This document shows positions 8,494 to 17,852 of a stretch of DNA of 38,051 bases, in pieces. The number at the start of each line of letters is the position of its first letter. Position 1 is the stretch's first letter. Source of the DNA: a virus. The notes beneath the pieces were generated by a model. That model was not told the origin of the DNA, did not search any database, and saw only the letters and a list, made by a program, of their open reading frames with translations. The DNA lies in the IMG/VR virus record IMGVR_UViG_3300037297_000093, positions 1-38,051 of that record; one strand, 5' to 3'. The position numbers and the translations under genes are program-made.

Positions 8494-9146
8494 TGGATTA
8501 TCAAAGCTATTATCAGTCTGAATTTCAATCAGGATATCAAACCGAGCCGGACGAAGCGCCGGTCAGTTTAGAATATGGAATTATTACAATTTCAGAATTG
8601 AAAACATATCTTGATATTGAGGACACTACAGATGATGATAGACTACAATCCGTTATTGTCGCGGTCACTGATTTTTTTGAAACTGAATGTAATAGGAAAT
8701 TCGAAAGCCGGGATTATACAGAATATTATAATGGTGATGGTGGAAATGAATTATTTTTAAATCAATTTCCGATTAATTCATCGTCTGATGAAATAGAAAT
8801 ATATACTTCAATAAGCGTTCCCAGGGATTACACAGATAATCAGATATCAAGTGATTATATTGTCATAGAATCAAAAATCGGGCTTATTCATTTAATTTCT
8901 GATTATTTTCCAAAAGGTACACAGACCGTCAAAGTTGTTTATAATGCTGGATATGAAACAATTCCATATGATTTAAAGCGGGCAGCTTTGGAACTTGGCG
9001 CGCTAATGTGGTCAAAAGAAAAAAATCAAATTGATATTATTTCTACTTACTCAATACAGGGGTCAAATATTACAATCCAGGCCGATAAGGCATTTAATAA
9101 ATTTTGTGAAAGTGTAATAGAAAAATATAGGCGGGTAGAATATTGA
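8493..9146 (+). CDS. Head-tail connector protein, gp6-like
   Basis: The 217-residue product has the connector core YGIITISELKTYLDIEDTTDD, then DFFETECNRKF, and a late helix PYDLKRAALELGALMW. This matches the phage gp6-like head-tail adaptor family that sits under the portal. About 30 glutamine- and tyrosine-rich residues precede the core, which is longer than usual. The start shares its first base with the previous stop (TAATG). Position before the gpG-like and tail-terminator genes agrees with the assignment. Confidence 0.82.
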   Translation: MDYQSYYQSEFQSGYQTEPDEAPVSLEYGIITISELKTYLDIEDTTDDDRLQSVIVAVTDFFETECNRKFESRDYTEYYNGDGGNELFLNQFPINSSSDEIEIYTSISVPRDYTDNQISSDYIVIESKIGLIHLISDYFPKGTQTVKVVYNAGYETIPYDLKRAALELGALMWSKEKNQIDIISTYSIQGSNITIQADKAFNKFCESVIEKYRRVEY

Positions 9147-9616
9147 ATTATAAATTCGAATATGTAGAAAACAAAACACCAGAACAAATTCAAAAAATGT
9201 TAAACAATCTTAAAAAAGATTCGCCTATTATTTTGAGATTAATACAAAGACGATTGGCTGAAACTGTAATCAGAACGGCTCAAGAAAAATATTTGAATAC
9301 AGCTGGTGGTAAAACTTTGAGATCCAGGGGCGGGACACTTTCAAGCTCTTTGCGCTGGTGGTTTGTTGGTTCAGATATTTTTGTTGGTACTAATTTGGTT
9401 TATGCGGCAATACATGAATATGGTGGAATAATAAGAGCGAAGAACGCGCCTTATTTAGTCTTTTTTTATAATGGACGGTGGTATCGAAAAAAACAAGTTA
9501 CAATACCACAACGTACATATTTAAGGCCGTCAATTAATGAACTTTTTAAAACTAATCAATATCATAGAATAGCTGAATTAACATTAAACCAGGAATTGAA
9601 AAAGAGGTCTGCTTAA
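9143..9616 (+). CDS. Virion morphogenesis protein, gpG/gp10-like
   Basis: This 157-residue protein begins with TTG overlapping the connector stop (TTGA), with AGGCGGGT as ribosome binding site. The core IFVGTNLVYAAIHEYGGIIR, the following aromatic strand, and the closing PQRTYLRPSI match the phage virion morphogenesis / HK97 gp10-like family of neck proteins. In these proteins the GTN-YA-IHEYGG and P-RPYL motifs are hallmarks. It should join the head and tail together with its neighbours. Confidence 0.82.
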   Translation: MNYKFEYVENKTPEQIQKMLNNLKKDSPIILRLIQRRLAETVIRTAQEKYLNTAGGKTLRSRGGTLSSSLRWWFVGSDIFVGTNLVYAAIHEYGGIIRAKNAPYLVFFYNGRWYRKKQVTIPQRTYLRPSINELFKTNQYHRIAELTLNQELKKRSA

Positions 9617-10089
9617 TGGCGTATGAAAGCACGATTGAAAATATAATAAACGCTTTGATGACTTTTTTTGAAAATAATATTGATACTTATCTTGATGCTA
9701 TTACAGAGGAAAAAGACGATAGCATTACTCTTGATTCATTTCGGGAATATGAAAGGGACGACTCAGACCCATATTTAAGAAAAGTTTATCCTTCTGCTCA
9801 GTTTTATTCAACTAATATCATTGATAGATATTTGACAACTGGCAAGAATGAGGTTATCATAACAGCAAATATATTGATGACAATCAAAACAGGGACAGAG
9901 ATTGTCACAAAAATGGACCGATACTGTGAGGCTTTAAGGCAAATGATTAATGATGATGAAAGCTTGAATGGTGGCGCCGAAAAGTTAGGCCCTGAAATTA
10001 CAATCAATCAATTTCCAACCGTCGAAGGAAAAAAAACGGCGCTGGTAACATTAGATATTATTAAGGTTGTGAATCATAAGCAATCTTAG
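9616..10089 (+). CDS. Tail terminator / minor tail protein (probable)
   Basis: The 157-residue product begins with helix IENIINALMTFFENNIDTYL and continues with beta strands separated by a helix (TKMDRYCEALRQMIN). That order is seen in tail terminator proteins of the lambda gpU / HK97 gp10 neighbourhood. No strong motif stands out. The assignment rests mainly on size and on the fixed gene order between neck protein and tail tube. The start ATG shares one base with the previous TAA. Confidence 0.55.
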   Translation: MAYESTIENIINALMTFFENNIDTYLDAITEEKDDSITLDSFREYERDDSDPYLRKVYPSAQFYSTNIIDRYLTTGKNEVIITANILMTIKTGTEIVTKMDRYCEALRQMINDDESLNGGAEKLGPEITINQFPTVEGKKTALVTLDIIKVVNHKQS

Positions 10090-10101
10090 GGAGGTTTTAT
10101 C

Positions 10102-11079
10102 ATGAATTATTCAGGACAAGATGCTGTTTTAGAAATTGGGGCACAGTCTGACTTTTCGACGATCGTGGCGCCAACACAGAAACTTGAATTCACAAGCGAG
10201 AATTTAAAATTGAATAAAAAGCCGGTTTCAAGTAATGCTCTTGTAGGTGGTATTACTGTAAATCGAGTTGACTATATGAGTCAAATGATTGATGGCGGGG
10301 CCCAGGGTATTGTACATCCTGATAATATCGGCCTTTTGCTTTCTGCAGCCTTCGGAGCTGAAAGCGCGGTTTCAGCTGTTGGATCCGGGGTCTATACTCA
10401 TCAATTTTCTTGCCTAGCAGGTGGCCCGACAAACAGTTTGCCAAAATTAACTATTACGGTTGACCGAAAAGCCGCAATCTTTGGCTATGTTGGATGCAAG
10501 ATTGACACTCTAAATCTGTCAGCTACTCTTGATGATTATTTACGCTACGGAATTACAATCGTTGGCCGTCATGAGGCTTCTGACACCCTAGAAACTTTGA
10601 GCCAATCAGCATTAAGGCCTTTGCAATTTTCAGACGGTTTGGCAACTTTTGACGGTTCAACCTCTTATGATGTGAGCGACTTCAAATTTGACCTGAATAA
10701 CAATGTTGAAAAAAACCGCTTTGCTATGGATGGAACGAACTATATGCAAGAGCCTGAAGCCCAGGGTCGAGAAATCATGATGACTCTGGAAGTCATGCTT
10801 TCAGCCGATACTAATACAATTCGTGAAAATACTTACAAGGCCGGGGCGTCAATGGATATTGTCGTCACCTTTACGAGTACGGAGGCAATCGCCGGGGCTG
10901 AGTATTACACTTTGACCTTGACGATGAATAATGCCTATTTAATGGATGACCCGAGTTTTCAAATTGCCGGGCCTGAAAGAATAAAGGGAACCTTTAATTT
11001 AAAGGCTACGGACAACGGGACAGACGAACCGATTATCATAACTTTAAAAGATGCAAAAGGGACAAAATATATTACTTAA
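10102..11079 (+). CDS. Major tail tube protein
   Basis: The 325-residue product has features of phage tail tube proteins of the tube_2 type: an N-terminal SGQDAVLEIGAQSDFSTIV, the internal GGITVNRVDYMSQMIDGGAQ, long beta strands, and LDDYLRYGITIVGRH. A strong GGGAGG site precedes the ATG. It lies between the tail terminator and the chaperone pair, as expected. It is longer than minimal tubes and contains two similar-looking halves of beta strands, so a two-domain tube subunit is possible. Confidence 0.82.
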   Translation: MNYSGQDAVLEIGAQSDFSTIVAPTQKLEFTSENLKLNKKPVSSNALVGGITVNRVDYMSQMIDGGAQGIVHPDNIGLLLSAAFGAESAVSAVGSGVYTHQFSCLAGGPTNSLPKLTITVDRKAAIFGYVGCKIDTLNLSATLDDYLRYGITIVGRHEASDTLETLSQSALRPLQFSDGLATFDGSTSYDVSDFKFDLNNNVEKNRFAMDGTNYMQEPEAQGREIMMTLEVMLSADTNTIRENTYKAGASMDIVVTFTSTEAIAGAEYYTLTLTMNNAYLMDDPSFQIAGPERIKGTFNLKATDNGTDEPIIITLKDAKGTKYIT

Positions 11080-11098
11080 TAGGACAGGAGCGTAAAAA

Positions 11099-11440
11099 AT
11101 GGGTTTTTCAATTAAGAAAGCAAAAGGAATTTTTTCTAAAAAGATCGGAGTTGGTGAGGCCTTCGGAGTCGAAGAGTTTGACGCTTGGATTGAACTCAGG
11201 GAGCCGACAGAAGATGAGGCAATGAATTTCAAATCCGACGACACGGAATTTAATAAAAGAGAATTAAAAAAACTCTGGAAAGAATGCCTTATAAATCACA
11301 ATTTTGATAATGAGGACGGCGTGCCAGCTTCAAATCAAGAGGTGATTGATATTATAAAAAATAAAGGCTGGCTTGTCGCTGATATTGTTGTTAAATGGAA
11401 TGATAGCCTCCCTTTTACGATGCGGAGCGAGCAGAATTAA
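11099..11440 (+). CDS. Tail assembly chaperone, short (G-like) form
   Basis: The 113-residue product is the first of the two tail assembly chaperone proteins that coat the tape measure during tail building. It is acidic and helical with no membrane segment. It lies exactly where lambda G lies, between tail tube and tape measure. The frame ends at 11440, but an in-frame slippery heptamer at 11410 allows a -1 shift into the open frame ending at 11700, giving a G-T-type fusion of about 200 residues. Confidence 0.8.
   Translation: MGFSIKKAKGIFSKKIGVGEAFGVEEFDAWIELREPTEDEAMNFKSDDTEFNKRELKKLWKECLINHNFDNEDGVPASNQEVIDIIKNKGWLVADIVVKWNDSLPFTMRSEQN
11410..11416 (+). promoter_or_regulatory. -1 ribosomal frameshift site CCCTTTT
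   Basis: Read in the chaperone frame, the bases are C CCT TTT, the X XXY YYZ form with X=C, Y=T. Slipping back one base re-pairs both tRNAs (CCC, TTT). In the -1 frame the last stop is TAG at 11404-11406, so the heptamer lies in the 34-base window where both frames are open. It is the only heptamer of this form noticed there. Confidence 0.72.
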
Positions 11441-11700
11441 AAAGGCTTGCCGTCTCATATTTCAGGGGCGGGCTTTCTCCGTCGGTTCAGCAATATGTAA
11501 AAAAATGGTGGCCGGTTATCAAGCTTTTTTTTAGGTGTATTGATAGAGAAAAAGGTCACTATTTGAGATTGCCCTTTGATGGATCTGCACAAGACCAGCC
11601 AGTAAAAACGATGGAAGTTTTAGATTTTTTACAGCAAATTTTTCTTGATGAAATAAAAGCTCATCTTGACAAAATTTCAGTGAATACAAAAAGGCGGTAG
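11416..11700 (+). CDS. Tail assembly chaperone extension (T-like), reached by -1 frameshift
   Basis: After a -1 slip at CCCTTTT the protein would continue as YDAERAELKRLAVSYF and on through SVQQYVKKWWPVIKLFF to TAG at 11698, adding 94 residues to the first 106. The frame has no good start codon or ribosome binding site of its own and would otherwise be an unexplained 260-base gap. Tail chaperone fusions of this kind are essential partners of the tape measure in many siphophages. The stop is directly followed by the tape measure ATG. Confidence 0.75.
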   Translation, partial: YDAERAELKRLAVSYFRGGLSPSVQQYVKKWWPVIKLFFRCIDREKGHYLRLPFDGSAQDQPVKTMEVLDFLQQIFLDEIKAHLDKISVNTKRR

Positions 11701-11701
11701 C

Positions 11702-14227
11702 ATGGCTGAAGTAAGATACAGAATCAGCGCAGAAGATAACACAAAACAAGCCGTAAATTCTGCCTCAAATAATGCTAAAAATTTAGGTGATACCTTTAAC
11801 TCTGTTGCGGCTAAAATAACAATTGTCGCCGGTGCTTTTTCTTTAATTGGAGGAAAAGCAATTGAATCGGCTGCAAGTTATGAAAAAAATTCTGTTGCCT
11901 TCGAATCGATGCTTGGCAGCATGGACAAGGCGAAAACCCTTTTAAAAGAAATTGAAACATTTTCAGCCAGTACGCCATTAACCATGCCCGGACTTGAAAA
12001 CGGTGCTAAAAGGTTAATCGCTTTTGGGACTTCCTCTGATATTGTTATTGAAAAAATGCGGAATCTCGGTAATGCGGCAATGGGAAACGAACAAACCATG
12101 GCCCGATTAGTCGATGCTTACGGAAAAGTCCAGGCAAAGGGTAAAGCTTCCATGGAGGAAATCAACCGATTTACAGAGGCCGGAGTTCCTCTTATGGCCG
12201 AACTTGCAAAAAATATAGGGGTGACCACTGAAGAAATTATTGATATGACTTCAAAGGGGAAAATAGGTTTTGATGATATCGACGAGGCAATTACCTCTTT
12301 GACAACAAACGGCGGGAAATTCGCGGGTATGCTTGAAAAAATGTCACAGACAACAGCGGGCAAAATTTCCACCATGCTTGATAATTTTAACCTGGCGGCC
12401 AAAGCACTTGGTGATAGATTATTGCCTGTAACAAATACCCTTGTTGATTCTCTTACTTCATTAGCTCAAGAAATAGCAAATAATGAGGCTTTAATGATGA
12501 CACTAGCTGATATTGGGAATTTATTAGCCGGAGTCTTCCAAACTGCAATTAATGTTTTGGGTGTAGCTTTGCGAATAGTCGGCGCCCTGGGCATGGGCTT
12601 TAAATCTATGGTTGACCCGGTGACGGTTTTGGGAGTTGCCTTTTCCAGGAATTCAAGATTAGTTAATGAAAATATTCAGAAAATAGATACTTTAAAAACA
12701 AAATATGATTTGTTATCTCAAAAACAAAACAAGACAGCGGAAGAAACCGACGAACTAAAAAAAGTTACAAATGAATTAAACGCGATGTTGAAAACTTCAT
12801 CTGAAAATTTTGATATTGAAACGGCGTCAATTGAAGATACTGTTGAAGCAATAAGAAAACTTAAAGTCGAAAAACAACAAGTTCTTTTATTGGATTTGAA
12901 TAAACAGAGACAGGCCATCGTTGAACAGATGGGAAAAGAAAAAAAGAATCTTGAGGACTTGAATCAAAAATATCAAAACGCAATGGACCTCTTTAAAAAA
13001 TATGGTGAAACTTTTGATAAAGAAAATGCGGAAATGGTATTGCCTGCTATTGATGCCCAAAAAGGAAAAATTGATGAATTAAATCAAAAAATAAAAGAAG
13101 TTGAAGAACAGTCATCAAAACTAATGCAGCAAATGAGTGATACATTTTCAGGAGCTGGACCAAAAGGACCCGAAGCCGGGCCAAAAAAAGAAGAAATAAA
13201 AAATCAAAATGATTTAAATAAATCAATGGGTGATTATCTAAGAATCATTGAAATGCTGGGTGATACTTACAAAAATAAAGTCAATCCGCGTTTAGTTGAA
13301 ATGAATGAACTAAACAAGCAGATTACAGACATTGAAAAATTTCAAAAAGCAATTGCTTTGATAAAGCCCGAGATTTATCAGCCTCTTGAAGAATTGATAG
13401 GTAAAAAACTTCCAGATGTAATTAGCGATGTGTTAGGAACTTTAAAAGTTGAATTAGCAGAACTACAAAACACAAGAATTAAATTTAATATCGAGCTAAG
13501 TCAACAGATGGCAACAAAATTTCAGGATAAAAAAACAATAGAGCAGGAAGATAAACAAAAAGAAGAAAAAAAACAAAACTTTTTTGAATCTGACGCTTTT
13601 AAGGGCTTTATTGATACTCTTTCAGGATTTGCAAGGCAAATAGAATCTGTTAGTATGATAATGGATCCATTAACAACTATTTTAAGTTCAACAGTCGCCA
13701 TAATTTCAGGGCCTTTAAATTCTGCTCTTGAACCGGTCGTTGGTGCCTTAATGATTCTCGGTGAAACTTTGGGTCAAGTTTTAATTCCAGTCATTAAGCT
13801 TTTAGAGCCTGTTATTAAATTTTTAGCCGAGGCCTTTATATTATTATATAATTTTGCCATAAAACCATTTGCAAACGCATTGATTTTTGTAATTAAAACT
13901 ATTAGCGGTTTTGTGACGGGTATTGTTAACGGGATAGTTGACGCTATCAATTTTCTGCTTGGCTGGGCCGGTGTTAATTTGGCGAGAATGTCTGACCCAA
14001 CAGCTGGAGTCGCTTATCTTTCTGACATCTCAATGTCAAGTTTGACTGACAAAGGATCAGCCGGGATTAATAAAGATACTGGCTCACCTGCTCAATATTC
14101 AGCTAACAGACAAATTACTGTTAATGTAAATATTTATACGGATGTTATAGCAGGACCACAAGGAACCCGGGAACTAGCTTTATTAATTCGCGATGAAATC
14201 TACGCTGCGGAGGCATTAGGCCGATGA
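11702..14227 (+). CDS. Tape measure protein
   Basis: The 841-residue product has the conserved tape measure N-terminal domain: FSLIGGKAIESAASYEKNSV, SASTPLTMPGLENGAKRLIA, MGNEQTMARLVDAYGKVQ, and KMSQTTAGKISTMLDNF at about 40-230. A long coiled coil (about 330-640) follows. There are hydrophobic segments near 265-300 and at about 655-760 that could enter the host membrane during DNA delivery. It sets tail length; by the usual rule of about 1.5 angstrom per residue the tail would be roughly 120 nm. It overlaps the hub gene by 4 bases. Confidence 0.92.
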   Translation: MAEVRYRISAEDNTKQAVNSASNNAKNLGDTFNSVAAKITIVAGAFSLIGGKAIESAASYEKNSVAFESMLGSMDKAKTLLKEIETFSASTPLTMPGLENGAKRLIAFGTSSDIVIEKMRNLGNAAMGNEQTMARLVDAYGKVQAKGKASMEEINRFTEAGVPLMAELAKNIGVTTEEIIDMTSKGKIGFDDIDEAITSLTTNGGKFAGMLEKMSQTTAGKISTMLDNFNLAAKALGDRLLPVTNTLVDSLTSLAQEIANNEALMMTLADIGNLLAGVFQTAINVLGVALRIVGALGMGFKSMVDPVTVLGVAFSRNSRLVNENIQKIDTLKTKYDLLSQKQNKTAEETDELKKVTNELNAMLKTSSENFDIETASIEDTVEAIRKLKVEKQQVLLLDLNKQRQAIVEQMGKEKKNLEDLNQKYQNAMDLFKKYGETFDKENAEMVLPAIDAQKGKIDELNQKIKEVEEQSSKLMQQMSDTFSGAGPKGPEAGPKKEEIKNQNDLNKSMGDYLRIIEMLGDTYKNKVNPRLVEMNELNKQITDIEKFQKAIALIKPEIYQPLEELIGKKLPDVISDVLGTLKVELAELQNTRIKFNIELSQQMATKFQDKKTIEQEDKQKEEKKQNFFESDAFKGFIDTLSGFARQIESVSMIMDPLTTILSSTVAIISGPLNSALEPVVGALMILGETLGQVLIPVIKLLEPVIKFLAEAFILLYNFAIKPFANALIFVIKTISGFVTGIVNGIVDAINFLLGWAGVNLARMSDPTAGVAYLSDISMSSLTDKGSAGINKDTGSPAQYSANRQITVNVNIYTDVIAGPQGTRELALLIRDEIYAAEALGR

Positions 14228-17200
14228 GTTATCTTTTCCAGGTTGATTTTCAAGATGGATCAGGATATAGAAATATAACAAATCTTGTAAAATTTGAATC
14301 TATTAAAAAAACTGATATTCTTTGGAGTAAGCTTTCGCCATCAATAGGTACAATAGAATTTGAATTAATGCGAGACACGTCTTTTTTGAATCTTCTATTG
14401 ACTGAAGAGGCCGAGCCGATAGTAAATGTCACAGAAAACGGCAGCGCGTTTTTCCAGGGATATATTAGACCAAATTATGATATAACAGTTAATGTAAATA
14501 ATATCGGTGATACAAAAATTGAATGTGTTGATAATGGATATAGACTTCAGAAAAAAATTGACAGCTCTTTTCAATTAAATTCTTACAAAGTTTGTGACAC
14601 TTCAACGCCTGCAAGCTCTATAATTCATTATTTGCTTGACTTGGCCGGGTATGATTCAGGCGAAATAAATGTAAGCGATATTGATAAAACGATTGATTAT
14701 TTTCCGATTATTCGCGGCGATGCCTCTTATTTTAATATTTTAAAAGATTTGCTTTTTGAATTTGGTTATATTTTTTACCATGATGAAAGCGGTGATTTCA
14801 GGATTTATAATTTCTTGCCTGATGATACGACAACCAGCAATGTACTAGGAAATACAGCTGTTGTCAAAAATATTGAGGGAGAATTTCAAATCCGTAAATC
14901 ACTCGAGGATTTCGAAGGCGTTGACATTTCTTGGTATAATCACGAATCAATTTCAGGTGCGATAGTTTTTTCCGATACTTCCGGCGGTAATGCAAATCTA
15001 AAATGTAATATTGCAATACCTGCAGGAGAATTTTATCCATACGCTGACGGATCAATTGAATCCTTTGCAGAATATAAGATGAACGGCCGGGAAATAATTA
15101 CAGTTATAAGTCCTTCATTATCCGTTACAAAAGACGCGGACATCGTGACAAACACTTTTACAAATCAATATCAAAGAGCTATCATTGAATTTGAAAACAC
15201 TGGCGGCGTTACTCGATATATTACAAAGCTTGATATAGTAGGGACAGCGATTGTCAAAGGAAATTTAGGAATTGAAAAGCGTCGAAATGTTGTAAAAACA
15301 GAAAAAATCTTTGAATATGAATTAAAATATTCAACCTTACAAGCTGATGCGCAAAAACTTGCTATTGGCCTGGCTCGCTATTATAGATATTCAGATTTTA
15401 TTTATTTAGCCAGGTCCAGGGATGAATTTAGCATCGGTGATTTTGTTGATATAGAAGATGATTATCTCGGGATTGATAACAGATGTGTTATAGTTGAAAA
15501 GGTAACATCGTTTATTAACGAAAGTACAAAAGTCTTTGTTTATAAACTCGATGGAATTTCAGAATATACAGCGGAAAGTTTGGACTCTGAGATTATCCGG
15601 ACAACTCCGCCGCCGGTTGAACTTGGAAGCACTGGCGATCTTATAGAGCAAGTCCCGACTTATTCAGAAGTTATTGAAGGTTTTGCTTTTGGTGGAGGGA
15701 CAAAAACACCTACACAAGTAACCGTGTCGGAGTGTCGCGCCGTCGGTGTTCGGTCAATTTTGTTATTATGGGACAGACAGCTTAATTTAACAAATTTTGA
15801 TAGATATGAAATCCAGGTAAGTGATAATGATTCAACATGGTACAGTTTGAAATTTGATGGAACGGACTGGAAAGACACGGTTGATGAGGTGACTGAATGT
15901 AATAATGAATTTCTTATTCATTCAGGAATTCCATTGACCGGGGATTCTGACGATCCTTCAGGACAAACTTTATATTATAGGGTCAGAAGAGTTACAAAAG
16001 AGCCGCTTTCCGGTACTTGGTCCGCTTCGGTTTCTGCTACTTCGCGCGCTGTTAATTCTGGTGAATTAGCAGCAGAATCTATTTATGCAAACAATTTTAT
16101 AGCTGGTGTTATTGATACTTTATTACTATACGTTGACACCGCTCTTTATGTTGGGTATAATGGCACAGGTTCCACAGTGTCACCGGATGAGGGAGATAGG
16201 CGGCTTTACGTTGATGGTGATGAAATAAAATTTCAAGTTTATACTAACGGAGGATGGAGCGTTATAAAAAGTATAGTTATTGGCGGCTTGATTGCCGGAA
16301 TTTTTGCATCATTTATAGGGTGCAATGGTATTTATCATCCGGAAAATCCACCTCAATCAATAGAGTCTTTTCCAGATAAAACTTTTTTAGTTTTTGATTT
16401 TGAAAATAGTTTAGCTGACCAGAACGGGGACACTTCTTTTTGGTCTAACAGCAATTCAGAATATAGCTCTTCTATAAAAAAATTCGATGATTATTCTTTA
16501 GCTGGTCCTGCCACAGGTGTTAATGCTTCTATTTTTTCAAGTGCATCTTTTTTAAAACCTAGTGATTCTTTTACTATAGGTTTTTGGTTTTATGTTGATT
16601 CTGGATATGATGTAAGTGAATTTTACAAAGCAGATATTCTTTTTATGCAAAATTCTTATTCAGATATTATTAGATTGTCAATCGATCCAGATCTAAACAT
16701 TGTTATATCTATTGCAAAAGATAATGTTTTTATTCTTGATGATGTTATTACAGGGTTAGAAGTATCTGTTAGTCAATGGCAATATATTTCATTTTCTCAT
16801 GACACAACAAACGATAAAATTTTAATCAGTGTTAATGATTTATCATATAGCAGCGGAGCTCTTGGGGGGACATGGGGCGATTCTGATGATTATTTTTCAG
16901 CCGTATATTTATATACGAGACGTTATTCATCAAGTTTCTATGATGCAAGGTTTTATATAGATGACTTGTGTATATCTAAGAACACTGTAAATTTAGATTT
17001 ATTTTTCCAACACTATCTTGGTGGAATAAAATGGAATACTGCTTTTTCTGCTTCAGACATATTGCTTAAGCCTGGAATAAATGGGCGTATAATTTTTGAC
17101 GACAATCAAAACGAACCATCTTGTGGAACGCTTCATTTATTGGCCGAAGCAGATCGGCCGAGTTCATGGGTTTTAAACGGAGGGACGGCATCAACTTTTA

Positions 17201-17490
17201 CGGAAGTTGATTTTTCGACTTATGTCCCCTTTGGGGTTAAAGCTTTATTGTTACGGGCCACATTTTTAGCAAGTGCAACAAATGAATGCAGAATGTATTT
17301 TAGGCCAAGCGGTAGCTCTGTTGATGACTTTTATCAAAATGTTGTCGAAAGAATTTATTTTTCTAACACAGGAGCTTATGATTTATCAAGTGATCGTCAA
17401 TTTATATGCGGATGTTTTCCTGATGGAAAAATAGAATATAAAACTGTCTATGGAGCGTTATATTTAACGATTGTGGGGTATTATATATGA
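14224..17490 (+). CDS. Tail hub / fibre protein with FN3-like and LamG-like regions
   Basis: The 1088-residue protein starts like tail hub or baseplate proteins, with a beta-rich part to about residue 420 (SIGTIEFELMRDTSFLNLLL, FFQGYIRP, FNILKDLLFEFGYIFYHDES). An FN3-like module lies at about 495-615 (RSILLLWDRQLNLTNFDRYE, then LYYRVRRVT). At 715-930 is a concanavalin/LamG-like domain (LVFDFENSLADQ, SFTIGFWFYVDSG, QYISFSHDTTNDKILISVND, FYIDDLCIS). A fibre-like tip closes it. The LamG part suggests sugar binding and host recognition. It is fused into one chain rather than encoded as separate hub and fibre genes. No peptidase motif was seen. Confidence 0.78.
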   Translation: MSYLFQVDFQDGSGYRNITNLVKFESIKKTDILWSKLSPSIGTIEFELMRDTSFLNLLLTEEAEPIVNVTENGSAFFQGYIRPNYDITVNVNNIGDTKIECVDNGYRLQKKIDSSFQLNSYKVCDTSTPASSIIHYLLDLAGYDSGEINVSDIDKTIDYFPIIRGDASYFNILKDLLFEFGYIFYHDESGDFRIYNFLPDDTTTSNVLGNTAVVKNIEGEFQIRKSLEDFEGVDISWYNHESISGAIVFSDTSGGNANLKCNIAIPAGEFYPYADGSIESFAEYKMNGREIITVISPSLSVTKDADIVTNTFTNQYQRAIIEFENTGGVTRYITKLDIVGTAIVKGNLGIEKRRNVVKTEKIFEYELKYSTLQADAQKLAIGLARYYRYSDFIYLARSRDEFSIGDFVDIEDDYLGIDNRCVIVEKVTSFINESTKVFVYKLDGISEYTAESLDSEIIRTTPPPVELGSTGDLIEQVPTYSEVIEGFAFGGGTKTPTQVTVSECRAVGVRSILLLWDRQLNLTNFDRYEIQVSDNDSTWYSLKFDGTDWKDTVDEVTECNNEFLIHSGIPLTGDSDDPSGQTLYYRVRRVTKEPLSGTWSASVSATSRAVNSGELAAESIYANNFIAGVIDTLLLYVDTALYVGYNGTGSTVSPDEGDRRLYVDGDEIKFQVYTNGGWSVIKSIVIGGLIAGIFASFIGCNGIYHPENPPQSIESFPDKTFLVFDFENSLADQNGDTSFWSNSNSEYSSSIKKFDDYSLAGPATGVNASIFSSASFLKPSDSFTIGFWFYVDSGYDVSEFYKADILFMQNSYSDIIRLSIDPDLNIVISIAKDNVFILDDVITGLEVSVSQWQYISFSHDTTNDKILISVNDLSYSSGALGGTWGDSDDYFSAVYLYTRRYSSSFYDARFYIDDLCISKNTVNLDLFFQHYLGGIKWNTAFSASDILLKPGINGRIIFDDNQNEPSCGTLHLLAEADRPSSWVLNGGTASTFTEVDFSTYVPFGVKALLLRATFLASATNECRMYFRPSGSSVDDFYQNVVERIYFSNTGAYDLSSDRQFICGCFPDGKIEYKTVYGALYLTIVGYYI

Positions 17491-17852
17491 TTTTAAAGGA
17501 AAAAGAAGTAATACATTATTTTTTGGATGAATCTGATAGAATAACAGGCTGGGAAATTTTGCCTAAAAAGAAAAGGCCTGATCTTATAAATAATCCGCCT
17601 CCTCTTGATGAAATGCTTATATCATTAGTTGACGAATTTGGAAATTATCTTTTTGTTTTACAGGATGAAGAAATTGTAAAGATTCCTACACCAGCAAGTC
17701 AAAAGCAATTAGCTTTAAAAGAAATAAACGATTATTCAACCATTGAATTAATAGAAATATTAATCAAGGGTATAAACAATAAAAACGACAAGGATTTTAT
17801 TGATTTAGCAACTTTGTTTAATCTTGCAAAAATCAAAAAGGAAAAATTATGA
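17487..17852 (+). CDS. Tail-fibre-associated protein, unknown function
   Basis: The 121-residue product is acidic and lacks a signal or membrane segment. It begins with EKEVIHYFLDESDRITGWEIL, a pattern seen in small proteins next to fibre genes, and ends with a helical tail rich in Ile and Lys. It overlaps the hub/fibre gene (ATGA) and the next membrane protein gene (ATGA). A role as fibre chaperone or tip protein is suggested by position only. Confidence 0.55.
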   Translation: MILKEKEVIHYFLDESDRITGWEILPKKKRPDLINNPPPLDEMLISLVDEFGNYLFVLQDEEIVKIPTPASQKQLALKEINDYSTIELIEILIKGINNKNDKDFIDLATLFNLAKIKKEKL

